Assembly (NCBI RefSeq): GCF_007954275.1
Contig: NZ_VOLT01000012.1
Span: forward strand, 1-64,000
Reading direction: 5' to 3'
DNA length: 64,000 bases
Source: Colwellia demingiae
GTDB lineage: Bacteria > Pseudomonadota > Gammaproteobacteria > Enterobacterales > Alteromonadaceae
Part shown: positions 26,820 through 36,369 of the stretch, piece by piece
How positions within the stretch are numbered: position 1 is the first letter of the stretch
How the letters are laid out: each line of letters begins with the position of its first letter
Program-made: the position numbers and the translations under genes
The notes under the pieces: generated by a model
The model's database searches: none
What the model was told of the DNA's origin: nothing
What the model saw: the letters and a program-made list of their open reading frames with translations, nothing else

Positions 26820-27320
26820 TCAATAAGCGCCTGCAGCATAAGTTAACTCGTAACTATGGCTATATATTTCTAGAATATTTCCAAACGGGTCTTACATGTA
26901 AATCATGCGGTAAGGTTTTTCACCCGGATAGTAATAACGAGGCTGTGTCATACGTTTTTTACCACCAGCTGCCACTATTTTTTCAACCAGTTTTTCTAAA
27001 TTAGGGTCTTGTACGCAGAAGTGAAAAACACCTGTCTTCCAGTATTCAAAATTATTTTCTGGGTTCTGTTGGTTTTTAAATTCAAATAATTCAACACCGA
27101 TACGATCGCCAGTAGACATATGAGCAATTTTAAACTTCCCCCAGTTAGCCCCGAATACATCGGTACACATTTTGCCAATAGGGCTATCGTCTTCTTCTAT
27201 TTCGGTAGGCTCCATAATCAAATACCAACCCAGTACTTCAGTATAAAATTTAACGGCTTTTTCTACTCAAGGTACAGAGATCCCAATGTGAGAGAATGTT
27301 CTAGGGTATGCTTTGCTCAA
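26820..27320 (-). pseudogene. VOC (glyoxalase/bleomycin-resistance) family pseudogene with two in-frame stops
   Basis: Read from TTG 27320, the frame gives SKAYPRTFSHIGISVP, then TGA (27267-27269), then VEKAVKFYTEVLGWYLIMEP and the body of a VOC protein. After PYRMIYM comes TAA (26892-26894), then DPFGNILEIYSHSYEL and the final TGA at 26820. Both internal stops replace residues inside well-conserved blocks (SVPxVEKAV, MEDPFGN), with no frameshift. The start also reads TTG rather than ATG. Homologues are cytoplasmic metal-dependent lyases or dioxygenases of about 160 aa. The divergent LysR gene was probably its regulator. Confidence 0.85.
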
Positions 27321-27400
27321 TTACTTAGATGGGTGTAGTTTACGATGGAAGATAACTTACATATAATTATCATAAACCACAATTATGAGTACACTTTGTA

Positions 27401-28273
27401 ATGATTAATCTTGTATGGTTAAAAACATTTTGCTCCCTTGTCGATATCGGCCACTTTACACGAACCGCTGAGACGTTATTTATGACTCAATCTGGAGTCA
27501 GTCAGCATATAAAGAAATTGGAGCAACACCTAGACTCCTTATTACTTGTGCGCGAAGGTAAATCTTTTTCACTCACCGATGCAGGTGATAAACTTTACCA
27601 ACAAGGTCAAATTTTATTAAGAACCTCAGAAGATATCGAAGCATCGATTAAACATGATGATCCTTTAATAGGCACAGTAAAAATAACCACGCCTGGCATT
27701 GTCGGTTTAAAGTTATATCCCCAGCTATTGGATATACAGCAACGCCACCCAACACTAATTATTGATTATATGTTTGCGCCAAATTCAAGCATAGAACAAG
27801 ACTTAATCGATAGAAAGGTCGATATAGGTTTACTCACAGAGCAGACAAAAAGCCTCTCCTTAATGAGTACCCCGATAGCGGTAGAGCCTTTAGTATTAGT
27901 TACATCAAAGCAAACTCAAGTAACTAACTGGCAAACATTACTTGATCTTGGTTTTATCGGCCATCCTGATGCCGAGCACCATACACAGCAATTATTAAGT
28001 GAAAATTATATTGAGTTTGAACATATCAGCCAGTTTGAACGTAACGGATTTTCAAATCAAATCAGCTTGATTTTAGAGCCCGTTAGTCGCGGTTTAGGTT
28101 TTACTGTGCTACCTCTACATGCTGTGAATGCTTTTCATAAGCAGGACGACATTGCTGTACACTTTTTAAAACATACGGTTAATGAAACCTTATATCTTTG
28201 CCAAAATCGTCTTTCTTTTGAAAATAACCGTACACAATATATTAAATCTCTCATCACTGATTTTATTGGTTAA
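27401..28273 (+). CDS. LysR-family transcriptional regulator
   Basis: 290 aa. Winged helix-turn-helix at residues 1-60 (SLVDIGHFTRTAETLFMTQSGVSQHIKKLE), then the periplasmic-binding-protein-like effector domain. It is divergent from the VOC pseudogene, the usual layout for a LysR regulator and its target, with an 80-bp shared promoter region rich in AT palindromes (about 27360-27390). With the target broken, it may still control the following DCC/SDR genes. Confidence 0.92.
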   Translation: MINLVWLKTFCSLVDIGHFTRTAETLFMTQSGVSQHIKKLEQHLDSLLLVREGKSFSLTDAGDKLYQQGQILLRTSEDIEASIKHDDPLIGTVKITTPGIVGLKLYPQLLDIQQRHPTLIIDYMFAPNSSIEQDLIDRKVDIGLLTEQTKSLSLMSTPIAVEPLVLVTSKQTQVTNWQTLLDLGFIGHPDAEHHTQQLLSENYIEFEHISQFERNGFSNQISLILEPVSRGLGFTVLPLHAVNAFHKQDDIAVHFLKHTVNETLYLCQNRLSFENNRTQYIKSLITDFIG

Positions 28274-28375
28274 TACCTTTAAGTGATCGTTAAGCGCACT
28301 CTTTACGTATAAACCCATAATGCTAAAGGTGTTTTGGAGAACTACAGCAATGTAACAATATTTAGGTGTAATTTA

Positions 28376-28801
28376 ATGATAACGATATTTTATGATGGTA
28401 ACTGCCCTATGTGTACAGCAGAGATGAATCACTTAAAAGGATACGATGTCGATAATCAGATCAACTTGGTTGATTTACACCAAGAGAATTTTAAAACGCT
28501 TTACCCAGCAGTAAACGTTGACGATGCAATGAAGATTTTACATGCTTTTTATAACGGACGCGTTTTACTCGGGTTAGAAGTAACTCATAGAGCTTGGACT
28601 ATCGTAGGTAAAGGTTTTTGGGTTGCCCCATTAAACTGGCCTGTGATTAAAACAGTAAGTCACTGGGTTTATTTAGGCTTAGCTATATACCGTCATCAAC
28701 TATCAGCTCTGCTGGCCAAAATATTCGGCTTACCAAACAATCAATGTATTTCAGGAACTTGTTATGATAACCCAACAAACACTGATCATCGGCGCAAATA
28801 G
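28376..28801 (+). CDS. DCC-family (DUF393) thiol-disulfide oxidoreductase-like protein
   Basis: 141 aa from ATG 28376 (AGGT upstream; a TTG at 28334 is unlikely). The N-terminus MITIFYDGNCPMCTAEM carries the YDGxCPxC redox motif of the DCC family. The rest is helical, with a conserved W/H pattern. It overlaps the next gene by 38 bp, showing one transcript. Such proteins often sit beside photolyase genes in marine gammaproteobacteria. Confidence 0.88.
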   Translation: MITIFYDGNCPMCTAEMNHLKGYDVDNQINLVDLHQENFKTLYPAVNVDDAMKILHAFYNGRVLLGLEVTHRAWTIVGKGFWVAPLNWPVIKTVSHWVYLGLAIYRHQLSALLAKIFGLPNNQCISGTCYDNPTNTDHRRK

Positions 28802-29510
28802 TGATATTGCTAAGGCTTTAGCTTTAAAAATAACAGCGAGTGAAACTGCTGGTGTGATTCTTATTAGTCGTGATGTTAGCGTTTATGATTCACTTTACCG
28901 TGATAACAATAATAGCCATGTGCATGCTATTACCATTAAAGATTATCAGTCACAATCTATCGAACAGGCCATTACAGATATATCGACTTTTAATCACGCT
29001 CCTATTACCCGTATTTTTATCTGTAACGGCATATTACATAACAAGCATATTAAACCCGAAAAGCGAATAGAAGATTTTGATGTTGAATCCTTTAATCAAG
29101 TAATGGCATCAAACGCATTAACACCCATGTTATGGATTCAAAAGTTAATTCCTACGTTAACGGGAAAGTCCCCCTGTAAGATTGTCGTATTTAGTGCAAG
29201 AGTTGGTAGCATTAGTGATAATCGCTTAGGTGGCTGGTATAGCTACAGAGCATCTAAGGCAGCCTTAAATATGATGCTAAAAACAGCTGCGATTGAAGTA
29301 GCTCGTCGAGACAAAAATATAAAGCTCATTGCTTTTCATCCGGGCACGACAGATACGCCCTTATCTAAACCATTTCAAAAAAACGTCCCTGAAAATAAAC
29401 TTTTCACCTGTGATTTTGTTGCCAGCCAACTATTAACAATCGTTGAAAATAGCTCATACGATCAAACCGCCAGTTATCTCGATTGGCAAGGTAAATCTAT
29501 CAATTGGTAA
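28764..29510 (+). CDS. Short-chain dehydrogenase/reductase (CsgA-like SDR)
   Basis: 248 aa. Rossmann fold with the nucleotide motif LIIGANSDIAKALA, the ICNG strand (NNAG equivalent), serine in VVFSARVG and catalytic YSYRASK. NAD(P)-dependent cytoplasmic oxidoreductase; substrate unknown. Translation starts inside the preceding DCC gene (38-bp overlap), so the pair is co-expressed. Confidence 0.9.
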   Translation: MITQQTLIIGANSDIAKALALKITASETAGVILISRDVSVYDSLYRDNNNSHVHAITIKDYQSQSIEQAITDISTFNHAPITRIFICNGILHNKHIKPEKRIEDFDVESFNQVMASNALTPMLWIQKLIPTLTGKSPCKIVVFSARVGSISDNRLGGWYSYRASKAALNMMLKTAAIEVARRDKNIKLIAFHPGTTDTPLSKPFQKNVPENKLFTCDFVASQLLTIVENSSYDQTASYLDWQGKSINW

Positions 29511-29637
29511 ATGAGTAATGTGCTCATTTACTTCTGAAATATTAAGCTATTTATTGCTATAAACACATTTTTTGTGAACTGAAGTAGGTTAAGACACGTA
29601 TAAGTTTTTAATTGTATTAATCAACGAGTACTTATAA

Positions 29638-30162
29638 ATGCGTCTACTTACCTTATTGTTTTTCATCAGCCTAGTTTCTGCGTGCAGCACTAACCACCCT
29701 AATCAAGATATTACTGGAAAAGTCTTTCCATCAATTAGTGGTCAAACACTTGAAGAGAAGACAATGAGCATACCTGGAGATTTTGATGACGACTTAACCC
29801 TTCTGCTCATTGGTTACAAACAAAACTCACAATTTGATATCGACCGATGGTTAATTGGTTTAGACATGACTGAAACTAACGTGCCTACTTATGAAATACC
29901 GACAATTCAGGGGTTATTCCCTAGAATGTTCAGTACAGTTATTGATAATGGTATGCGTGCAGGTATCCCTAAACCTTTATGGAAAGGCGTAGTTACTGTT
30001 TATAAAGATGGTGAAAAAGTACAAACCTTTACCGGTAATGAAAGGCCTAATAACGCTAGAGTGGTATTACTCACTAAAGACGGCAGCATAGTACATTTTT
30101 ACGATAAAGGATTTTCGGTAGATGCCCTAAACCAATTAAGAAGTCACTTAGTAACTGAGTAG
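29638..30162 (+). CDS. Putative lipoprotein with thioredoxin-like fold
   Basis: 174 aa. Signal sequence with lipobox SLVSAC (Cys16). The mature part (ITGKVFPSISGQTLEE, DDLTLLLIGYKQNSQFDIDRW) resembles conserved lipoproteins distantly related to thioredoxin/AhpC folds, but no CxxC is present. It may anchor to a periplasmic membrane face. Follows the SDR gene after 127 bp and may have its own promoter. Confidence 0.75.
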   Translation: MRLLTLLFFISLVSACSTNHPNQDITGKVFPSISGQTLEEKTMSIPGDFDDDLTLLLIGYKQNSQFDIDRWLIGLDMTETNVPTYEIPTIQGLFPRMFSTVIDNGMRAGIPKPLWKGVVTVYKDGEKVQTFTGNERPNNARVVLLTKDGSIVHFYDKGFSVDALNQLRSHLVTE

Positions 30163-30286
30163 CGAGATGAAAGGCTTATTAATAGTTATTACTTGCCTGA
30201 TTTCTAACATCAAGATTTAGTTTCAATAAATAGCACTATCTCTCAGAGAGTATAGAGAAGAATTTTTACTAAGCTTTATTCTTAGT

Positions 30287-30547
30287 ATGAGTTTTTTTTG
30301 GGTGCCGTCTTACCCAAAACTTTGGTGCTTTGATAGCAACATCCTCTGCTATTTTTTAGTGTATTTCATTTGGCTGAAAGTAAGAGGTATTAAAGCAAGA
30401 AAACAAAAGACTTATAGAATAAAACCAAGATTAACTCTTGTTAATACTTGGTTATTCCCCCTAACTCATTTTAGTATTGTAGGGATGGCTTTTAATTCTC
30501 TATTTTTAATTTTCTATATAGCTCATCACCTAAAAGCGAGCCAATAA
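30287..30547 (+). CDS. Possible small membrane protein
   Basis: 86 codons with two hydrophobic segments (about 18-34 and 56-80) separated by a basic stretch. No family recognised and no clear ribosome-binding site. The membrane-like pattern is the only support. Confidence 0.35.
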   Translation: MSFFWVPSYPKLWCFDSNILCYFLVYFIWLKVRGIKARKQKTYRIKPRLTLVNTWLFPLTHFSIVGMAFNSLFLIFYIAHHLKASQ

Positions 30548-30595
30548 CATAATCAAAATGTTCACGAAGAGACAAGAATATTATTGACTATGTTA

Positions 30596-30865
30596 CTACA
30601 AGTTAATAATTTGCCTACATGATCCAACCGTATCTGTGCCGCACATTTCATCATATGCTGACTGAAACTCTAACGTTGCCGTCACTATATTATGACTACG
30701 TAAATATTGTTTAGCATCTGCTAAGGAATTGAGCACTTCAACATCTCTGACTTCATTTAAGCCAATAAAATTATTTGATGAGTCAACAGCGCCAACAAGG
30801 TAATGACTTGACTCTGCGATAGCCATAATGGTCGGCATCATTTCTGTATTTAATATATTGCTCAT
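30596..30865 (-). CDS. Small conserved protein, DUF6482-like
   Basis: 89 aa, cytoplasmic. SSHYLVGAVDSSNN, the middle LADAKQYLRSHNI and the C-terminal SAYDEMCG resemble DUF6482 proteins of Vibrio and Shewanella, which usually end with a YDEM-G motif. Function unknown. GGAG lies about 10 nt before its ATG. Confidence 0.65.
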   Translation of the reverse strand: MSNILNTEMMPTIMAIAESSHYLVGAVDSSNNFIGLNEVRDVEVLNSLADAKQYLRSHNIVTATLEFQSAYDEMCGTDTVGSCRQIINL

Positions 30866-31083
30866 AGTAAATCTCCGTAATGTCTGTATCTAGATATATA
30901 ACTTACGAGCAATTAAGGTGGTTAGATCAATGATAATAAAACTATTCATATTTGAGTTATCGGTGAACAATATAAAAGAAAGAAATCTCACTCGTGAGTG
31001 ACTCATGAGAAGCGTGAGGTGATCGCTAAGTGTTTTCTTTACGTATAAATAACTACTAATATTCATTATACGACCACACTTAA

Positions 31084-31743
31084 ATGCAATATATACATCA
31101 AAACGATCTAACAAAGATGACATCACGCTACAGAGCTCAAGTTATAAACAGCCTATCTGGATTTAAAAGTGCGAATCTTATTGGCACACTTAGTAATGAT
31201 AATATAAATAACTTAGCCATTTTTAGTTCCGTATTTCACCTAGGTTCTTCACCTGCCTTAGTCGGTTTTATAACTCGCCCCAACAGTGTTGAACGCCATA
31301 CCTTAGAAAATATTCAACAAACCAAGCAGTTTACTATCAACCAAGTAAATGAAGATTTTTGGCAAGAAGCTCATCAAACGTCTGCTCGTTATAGTGCTGG
31401 TGAATGTGAATTTAAAGCAACAGGTTTAACCGCGGAGACTATCGACGGAATTAAGGCACCTTTTGTAAAGGAAAGTCGACTTAAATACGCTTTAACGTTA
31501 AAAGAAATAACGCCAATTCAGCTGAATGGGACCTTATTAGTTATTGGCGAAATAACTCATATTATTTGCGATAAAGCAGCGATGAAAAATGATGGTTATA
31601 TTGATATAGAGTCATTAAATACGGTGATGGTTTCAGGGCTAGATAGCTACCATACGAGTAAAAGGTTATCCCGTTTAAGTTATGCTAAACCTGATAATAA
31701 GCCAATACCACTTTCACTGAATGGCGAACTAGGAAATACCTGA
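31084..31743 (+). CDS. Flavin reductase-like protein
   Basis: 219 aa. RYRAQVINSLSGFKSANLIGT at the start, SSPALVGFITRPNSVERHTLENI and the FTINQVNEDF segment match FMN-binding flavin reductase-like (split-barrel) proteins. It should bind FMN and may reduce flavin with NAD(P)H. The family is often found beside photolyase and the DUF3429 gene that follows it here after 43 bp. No photolyase gene is in the window. Confidence 0.85.
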   Translation: MQYIHQNDLTKMTSRYRAQVINSLSGFKSANLIGTLSNDNINNLAIFSSVFHLGSSPALVGFITRPNSVERHTLENIQQTKQFTINQVNEDFWQEAHQTSARYSAGECEFKATGLTAETIDGIKAPFVKESRLKYALTLKEITPIQLNGTLLVIGEITHIICDKAAMKNDGYIDIESLNTVMVSGLDSYHTSKRLSRLSYAKPDNKPIPLSLNGELGNT

Positions 31744-31786
31744 TTATAACAATAGAAAAAATGTTTAAAAGCACTAAGGAGGTTAA

Positions 31787-32200
31787 ATGAAAACGTGGAA
31801 AGCACTTGGGTATCTAGGTTTAATACCGTTCATAGTTTGTCTCTATTTGAGTAGCGAAGCAGAGTTTTGGGGGATATCCACAAAACAAGCCTTTGTTGCT
31901 TACAGTGCTGTAATCTTAAGCTTTATCGCTGGCACGATATGGCGCAGAGATGTATCCACTCATCACGACAAACGATATATCATCAGTAACATTTTTAGTC
32001 TGATAGCTTTTGCTTCTTTGTTGGTTGCACAAGAGGTTGCTTTAATCATATTAGCGCTGAGTTTTATGCTGTTATTTGTCTACGAAAACTCAATAGGCAA
32101 ACAACATAAATTACCAACTGATTATATGAACATGCGCTTCTGGTTAACCCAGATTGTGGTATTACTTCATATCACCGGATATTTCCTGTGGTTTGGATAA
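31787..32200 (+). CDS. DUF3429 inner-membrane protein
   Basis: 137 aa with about five transmembrane helices. The family pattern ALGYLGLIPFIVCLYL, YSAVILSFIAGTIWRR and MRFWLTQIVVLLHITGYF is clear. A perfect ribosome-binding site (AAGGAGG) precedes the ATG. Function unknown; probably co-transcribed with the flavin reductase gene. Confidence 0.88.
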   Translation: MKTWKALGYLGLIPFIVCLYLSSEAEFWGISTKQAFVAYSAVILSFIAGTIWRRDVSTHHDKRYIISNIFSLIAFASLLVAQEVALIILALSFMLLFVYENSIGKQHKLPTDYMNMRFWLTQIVVLLHITGYFLWFG

Positions 32201-32304
32201 TATGCTTTCATCATCATGATTAGCAATGGTACTTAATTGAGTAATATTCGATGCTCTGTGTTCAAAGACGGTTATGGCCTAAAGTAAGAAATATAAATAG
32301 CTTA

Positions 32305-32559
32305 CTACTGCCACCCTATTCCCCACCTATTATTGTCCTTCAGTTCACGCCAGTCGATAGCATATTCATTTTTGGTCATTACCGCTTCAATCACACATTC
32401 AATGACATTTTGTTGTTCATCGAATTTAACAACAGTGATGATAAAATGCTTTTCTTTGTTGCTTACTTCAACTTTGGTCCACTTACTGTGAATGAGTGCT
32501 TTAGGGGTTATTCTATTGATATCTTTATGGGTATTTTTATTCATACTGTTTATCTTCAT
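32305..32559 (-). CDS. Trp-rich conserved protein (TIGR02450/DUF2389 family)
   Basis: 84 aa. RITPKALIHSKWTKVEVSNKEKHFIIT and the C-terminus WRELKDNNRWGIGWQ match the short tryptophan-rich family found near photolyase genes in proteobacteria and cyanobacteria. Start may be ATG 32559 or 32544. Function unknown. Confidence 0.8.
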   Translation of the reverse strand: MKINSMNKNTHKDINRITPKALIHSKWTKVEVSNKEKHFIITVVKFDEQQNVIECVIEAVMTKNEYAIDWRELKDNNRWGIGWQ

Positions 32560-32619
32560 TGATTTGATTATTTAGCTAGTTTTGGCGTATATACATTGTT
32601 TATTTATTAAAAGACAAAC

Positions 32620-33219
32620 TTAAAAAATCAGACTAAAAATGGATAAATAAAATTTTCCAGCCGTTTTTTTAGTAACTAAAAATCCGACTTCTCGAATATC
32701 TTCCGATTTAAGTACCGGTGCATTATTTATATTACGCCCTCGAAACGAGGCTTGAAAATCAGCCAATGCAAAACTTAACTTTTCTCTTTTTCCAGCAATA
32801 GTATTGACCTTGTGTTTATAAGCCAACCGATAACCATTAAGGCTTACTATCATTCTTAATTGGTAGGTTAAGCCGTCACCCTGAATATCAATAGTGACCG
32901 TTTCAAGATCTTCAGGTAAGGGATTAATCATTCGAAATACCGAACTGAAACCACCGTTATTATCAAGTGAAATGTTGCCAAAAAAAATACCTTTTCCTTG
33001 TTCCACTAGAAAACGCCCAGTTGACTTACCTCCCATTACAGCATCGTCGGTTATGCGCCAATGATTAACGCTCTGTTGCTCAGTAAAATTAATCATATTG
33101 TATGACTCGTTTTTGGCTGTTATAACCAGCTGATTTTTTTTATTAGAGATATCGGGAATAGCCCCGGCATCGTGAGCAATAAAAATAAATAATAAAAATC
33201 CGAAAGGAATAAAATTCAT
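32620..33219 (-). CDS. Exported CIA30-domain protein
   Basis: 199 aa with a signal peptide (1-20, AGA-IP). The CIA30 (NADH:ubiquinone oxidoreductase intermediate-associated protein 30) signature WRITDDAVMGGKSTGRF is at about 54-70, followed by the galactose-binding-like beta-sandwich (GGFSSVFRM, DGLTYQLRM). Bacterial members are of unknown function and probably bind carbohydrate or protein in the periplasm. It is 27 bp downstream of the HAD gene on the same strand. Confidence 0.85.
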   Translation of the reverse strand: MNFIPFGFLLFIFIAHDAGAIPDISNKKNQLVITAKNESYNMINFTEQQSVNHWRITDDAVMGGKSTGRFLVEQGKGIFFGNISLDNNGGFSSVFRMINPLPEDLETVTIDIQGDGLTYQLRMIVSLNGYRLAYKHKVNTIAGKREKLSFALADFQASFRGRNINNAPVLKSEDIREVGFLVTKKTAGKFYLSIFSLIF

Positions 33220-33246
33220 AAGCTTATTTACTCTGTGTATGACTTA

Positions 33247-33864
33247 TTAGCCACAGACGTTAACGTTATTAACTGAAAATTTTTGTTTAATAGCTTCACT
33301 TAACTCACTAAGGTCATTCACAACAATATTCGCTAAGCTCGCATAACTTAACGCTTTAGCGTAAGTAACAAGGCAAGACATAGTATTGGCATTTTGTGCC
33401 GCTTGCAGATCATATAAATAGTCGCCCACATACAACAGGTTTTCAGGAGGAGTATTCCAATATTGGGCTAAATGTAATAAAGCATCAGGAGCGGGTTTAG
33501 CTTTATGATCTTCCCGTGTTAGTAATATGGGAACATCAATATTATTATTGTTAAGTTTTATCAAAGCAGCTTGTTTGCAATTACGTGTGACAATTGCACA
33601 AGGTATTGAGAGCTTGGACAATAACGCTAATAACTCATCAGTACCAGCCAATTTACTAGCACTAAGGGCATCACTTATTTCATAGTCCACTAACACTTTG
33701 TTGGCAGCAATTTTTTTATTTTCTGGTAATGAATCAACAAAATCCAATAAATCTATTTCTTTTGCACAGCCTAAAGATTCTCTAATACAGTCAAAGTTTA
33801 AAGATGAAGAGACCAAGGTATTGTCGAGATCAAAGATAACGCCCAGCAATTTATGTGTTAACAA
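33247..33864 (-). CDS. HAD-superfamily hydrolase (phosphoglycolate phosphatase-like)
   Basis: 205 aa. HAD motif I GVIFDLDNTLV (nucleophile Asp12), motif II AIVTRN, motif III lysine in KAKPAPDAL and motif IV VGDYLYDLQAA are all present. A helical cap lies between motifs I and II. Small-molecule phosphatase. The gph gene that normally stands between rpe and trpS is absent there in this window, but whether this protein replaces it cannot be told from sequence. Confidence 0.88.
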   Translation of the reverse strand: MLTHKLLGVIFDLDNTLVSSSLNFDCIRESLGCAKEIDLLDFVDSLPENKKIAANKVLVDYEISDALSASKLAGTDELLALLSKLSIPCAIVTRNCKQAALIKLNNNNIDVPILLTREDHKAKPAPDALLHLAQYWNTPPENLLYVGDYLYDLQAAQNANTMSCLVTYAKALSYASLANIVVNDLSELSEAIKQKFSVNNVNVCG

Positions 33865-33920
33865 TATTTAATTCTCCTATCAAGGTCGTCAATCAGTCTA
33901 TAACTATCAATTTATAATTA

Positions 33921-34187
33921 TCAATTAAGTGCGATCAGTGAGTTAGCTTTCTTGTAAAATTCATTAAAGGTATCTTTTCTATCAAATTGAACCTCGAACT
34001 TCCCGTGAAATAATAAGGTAACGGTTAGATCTTTGTACGCTATCCAACAAGTATAACCATCAAAATCATGCTGAGCTCGAATACCAGCAAACTCATTTTC
34101 ACAGCCTAACTTAGTACCTTTAGTTGATATTAAATCAAAAATTCGTAAATAATCCCGATATTTTAATATGTTATTAGTCATAGACAT
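33921..34187 (-). CDS. DUF3081 family protein
   Basis: 88 aa. YLRIFDLISTKGTKLG, GIRAQHDFDGYTCWIAYKDLTVTLLFHGKF and the final DTFNEFYKK reproduce the DUF3081 pattern. Small soluble protein of unknown function, common in Vibrio, Shewanella and relatives. It precedes the HAD gene by 56 bp on the same strand. Confidence 0.85.
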   Translation of the reverse strand: MSMTNNILKYRDYLRIFDLISTKGTKLGCENEFAGIRAQHDFDGYTCWIAYKDLTVTLLFHGKFEVQFDRKDTFNEFYKKANSLIALN

Positions 34188-34415
34188 AAAACTCTATCAT
34201 TTGGTGGTAACAACAGGTAAAACATATAATAACTCTTATGGTTAAATTCATAATAGCATTACGTAAGAACAACAAAATAAGATCATATTGTGCCGCGCTA
34301 TCATCAAATAAACACATCGACACTCAATAAGTACTTATAAGCAATAGTTGGATGTATTTAAAGTGGCCTAAGAATTAAAACCATAATAATGCTTATTATT
34401 TATCAAGGGTGAAAA

Positions 34416-35297
34416 ATGCTTTCAGACTTTATTAAACAACATAAATTACCTGAAGAATTCAGGCTCACAGTTAAAGAGCACTACAAACCACTTGCTGATC
34501 GAATAGTGAATCTATTTAACAAAAAAAATAATACATATTTTGTCGGTGTAAATGGCTGCCAAGGTAGCGGTAAGTCAACACTCACTGACTTTATTTCTGA
34601 GTATTTAATGGCGCAATATCAACTTAATGTTGTCGTTATGTCTTTAGATGACTTTTACTTATCAAGTGAAAACCGTAATCAATTAGCAGATAAAATTCAC
34701 CCACTTTTAGCAACTAGAGGCGTTCCTGGTACTCATGATATGGCAGCCCTTGATCATATTATAACCCAACTATCAGAGCACAGAACTGGATTCACTATCC
34801 CAAAGTTCAACAAAGCTACCGATGAACCCTTTCCTCAAAGCCAATGGACATTAATTGAAAAACCGGTAGATATTATTTTATTAGAAGGTTGGTGCTGGGG
34901 CGTACCACCACAAACAGATGAACAACTACAAATCCCAGTCAATGAACTTGAATTAGAGCATGACATCACTGGAGAATGGCGCAATTACGTTAATCAACAA
35001 CTCAAAATAGCTTATCAACCACTGTACAAAAAAATGGATTTTTGGTTAGCATTACAAGCGCCGTCTTTCGATTGTGTTTACCAATGGCGATTAGAGCAAG
35101 AGCAAAAATTACAGGACAAAAACATAGACTTATCAGGTTCAAAAGTGATGTCTCCCGCGGAGGTTTTAAACTTCACTCAGTACTTCCAAAGACTTAGTTT
35201 ACATGGGGAAAATACCCTTTCAAAATTTGCAGATACTGTTTTTCACTTAGATAATGATCGTCATATTATAGATAGTCCCTTAGTGACAAAGATATGA
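34416..35297 (+). CDS. P-loop kinase (D-glycerate 3-kinase / YggC-like)
   Basis: 293 aa, cytoplasmic. Walker A GCQGSGKST at 47-55, then VVVMSLDDFYLSS, and LLATRGVPGTHDM, which is characteristic of the Tda10/glycerate 3-kinase-like family. LLEGWCWGVPP is a further conserved block. It probably phosphorylates glycerate or a related small molecule. It stands alone. Confidence 0.85.
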   Translation: MLSDFIKQHKLPEEFRLTVKEHYKPLADRIVNLFNKKNNTYFVGVNGCQGSGKSTLTDFISEYLMAQYQLNVVVMSLDDFYLSSENRNQLADKIHPLLATRGVPGTHDMAALDHIITQLSEHRTGFTIPKFNKATDEPFPQSQWTLIEKPVDIILLEGWCWGVPPQTDEQLQIPVNELELEHDITGEWRNYVNQQLKIAYQPLYKKMDFWLALQAPSFDCVYQWRLEQEQKLQDKNIDLSGSKVMSPAEVLNFTQYFQRLSLHGENTLSKFADTVFHLDNDRHIIDSPLVTKI

Positions 35298-35442
35298 CTT
35301 AAATTTAGATGATAATGTTGTCAATCAACAAGTTATGCCCCTCCTGCAGACACCTAACTTTGCCCCTATTGATTTTTAGTACAACATCTGTAAAGTGGTC
35401 ATACCAGATTAATACTTATTAAAACTAGAAACATCAATTTTT

Positions 35443-36306
35443 ATGCCTGACTTTTATGCTACTGAATCAAAAATTACCTGCGCGGACAAGTTCGCTATTG
35501 CAGCAACTACCTACACGCCAAAAAAAGCGTTGAAGGGTGCTATTTTAATAGGCCCTGCTACAGGAATAAAAAGGCAGTTTTATGCTAGTTTTTCTTCTTT
35601 CCTTGCAGAGAAAGGCTATGGCGTGGTCACCTTTGATAATAGAGGTATCGGAGGCTCTTTACTTGGAAGCGTGAAAGAAAGTGACGCATCATTACAGTGT
35701 TGGGGTGAAAAGGATATGCCTGCAGTGTTTGAGCAACTAAAAGCAAGTTTCCCTAATACCAAGTATCATTTAATAGGGCACAGCGCTGGGGGACAACTTG
35801 TTGGATTGATGCATAATGCGATGGAGTTAACTTCTATCTTTAATTTTGCAAGCTCATCGGGGCAATTAAAGAACATGAGAGCTTCGCATGCAGTTAAAGC
35901 ACATTTTTTTATGAATTTTTTCATACCATTTAGTAATACTTTTTTTGGACACACCAAATCTCAATGGCTAGGTATGGGAGAGCCTTTACCTAAAGCAGTA
36001 GCTCAGCAATGGCGAGAATGGTGCAATAGTGAAGGTTATGTAAAAGCTTCTTTTGGGAAAACGGTTCATACTCATTTATATGATGATTTATCAATCCCAA
36101 CAATGTGGGTTAATGCAGTAGATGATGAGATCGCAATTGATGCAAATGTTGAGGACATGCTCAAAGTCTTCACAAAAGTAAATGCGGAAACGCTCACGTT
36201 ATCTCCTGACGATTATGCCTTAGATGAAATAGGCCATATGAAATTCTTTAGTCGAAAATCTCAGGTATTATGGATTCATGTTTTAAACTGGTTAGAAAAA
36301 CAGTAA
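35443..36306 (+). CDS. Alpha/beta hydrolase
   Basis: 287 aa. The nucleophile elbow is GHSAGG (serine near residue 112). Oxyanion region GPATGIKRQFY and the aspartate in the VDDEIA segment are visible, and the final His lies in DEIGHMKFF. It resembles the YheT/COG4757-like predicted hydrolases. Cytoplasmic; ester or thioester substrates are likely. It is the gene just left of the oldest YjbR fragment. Confidence 0.87.
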   Translation: MPDFYATESKITCADKFAIAATTYTPKKALKGAILIGPATGIKRQFYASFSSFLAEKGYGVVTFDNRGIGGSLLGSVKESDASLQCWGEKDMPAVFEQLKASFPNTKYHLIGHSAGGQLVGLMHNAMELTSIFNFASSSGQLKNMRASHAVKAHFFMNFFIPFSNTFFGHTKSQWLGMGEPLPKAVAQQWREWCNSEGYVKASFGKTVHTHLYDDLSIPTMWVNAVDDEIAIDANVEDMLKVFTKVNAETLTLSPDDYALDEIGHMKFFSRKSQVLWIHVLNWLEKQ

Positions 36307-36369
36307 AGGCTGATATAAACGCCTAAGTAACTATAATTGAATTTTTACCTTTGTAATAAAGTAGATACT

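Noticed and set aside
26816-27338. Plus-strand frames of 62 and 72 codons over the VOC pseudogene
   Set aside because: The minus strand carries a recognisable VOC protein across the whole stretch; the plus frames are antisense shadows.
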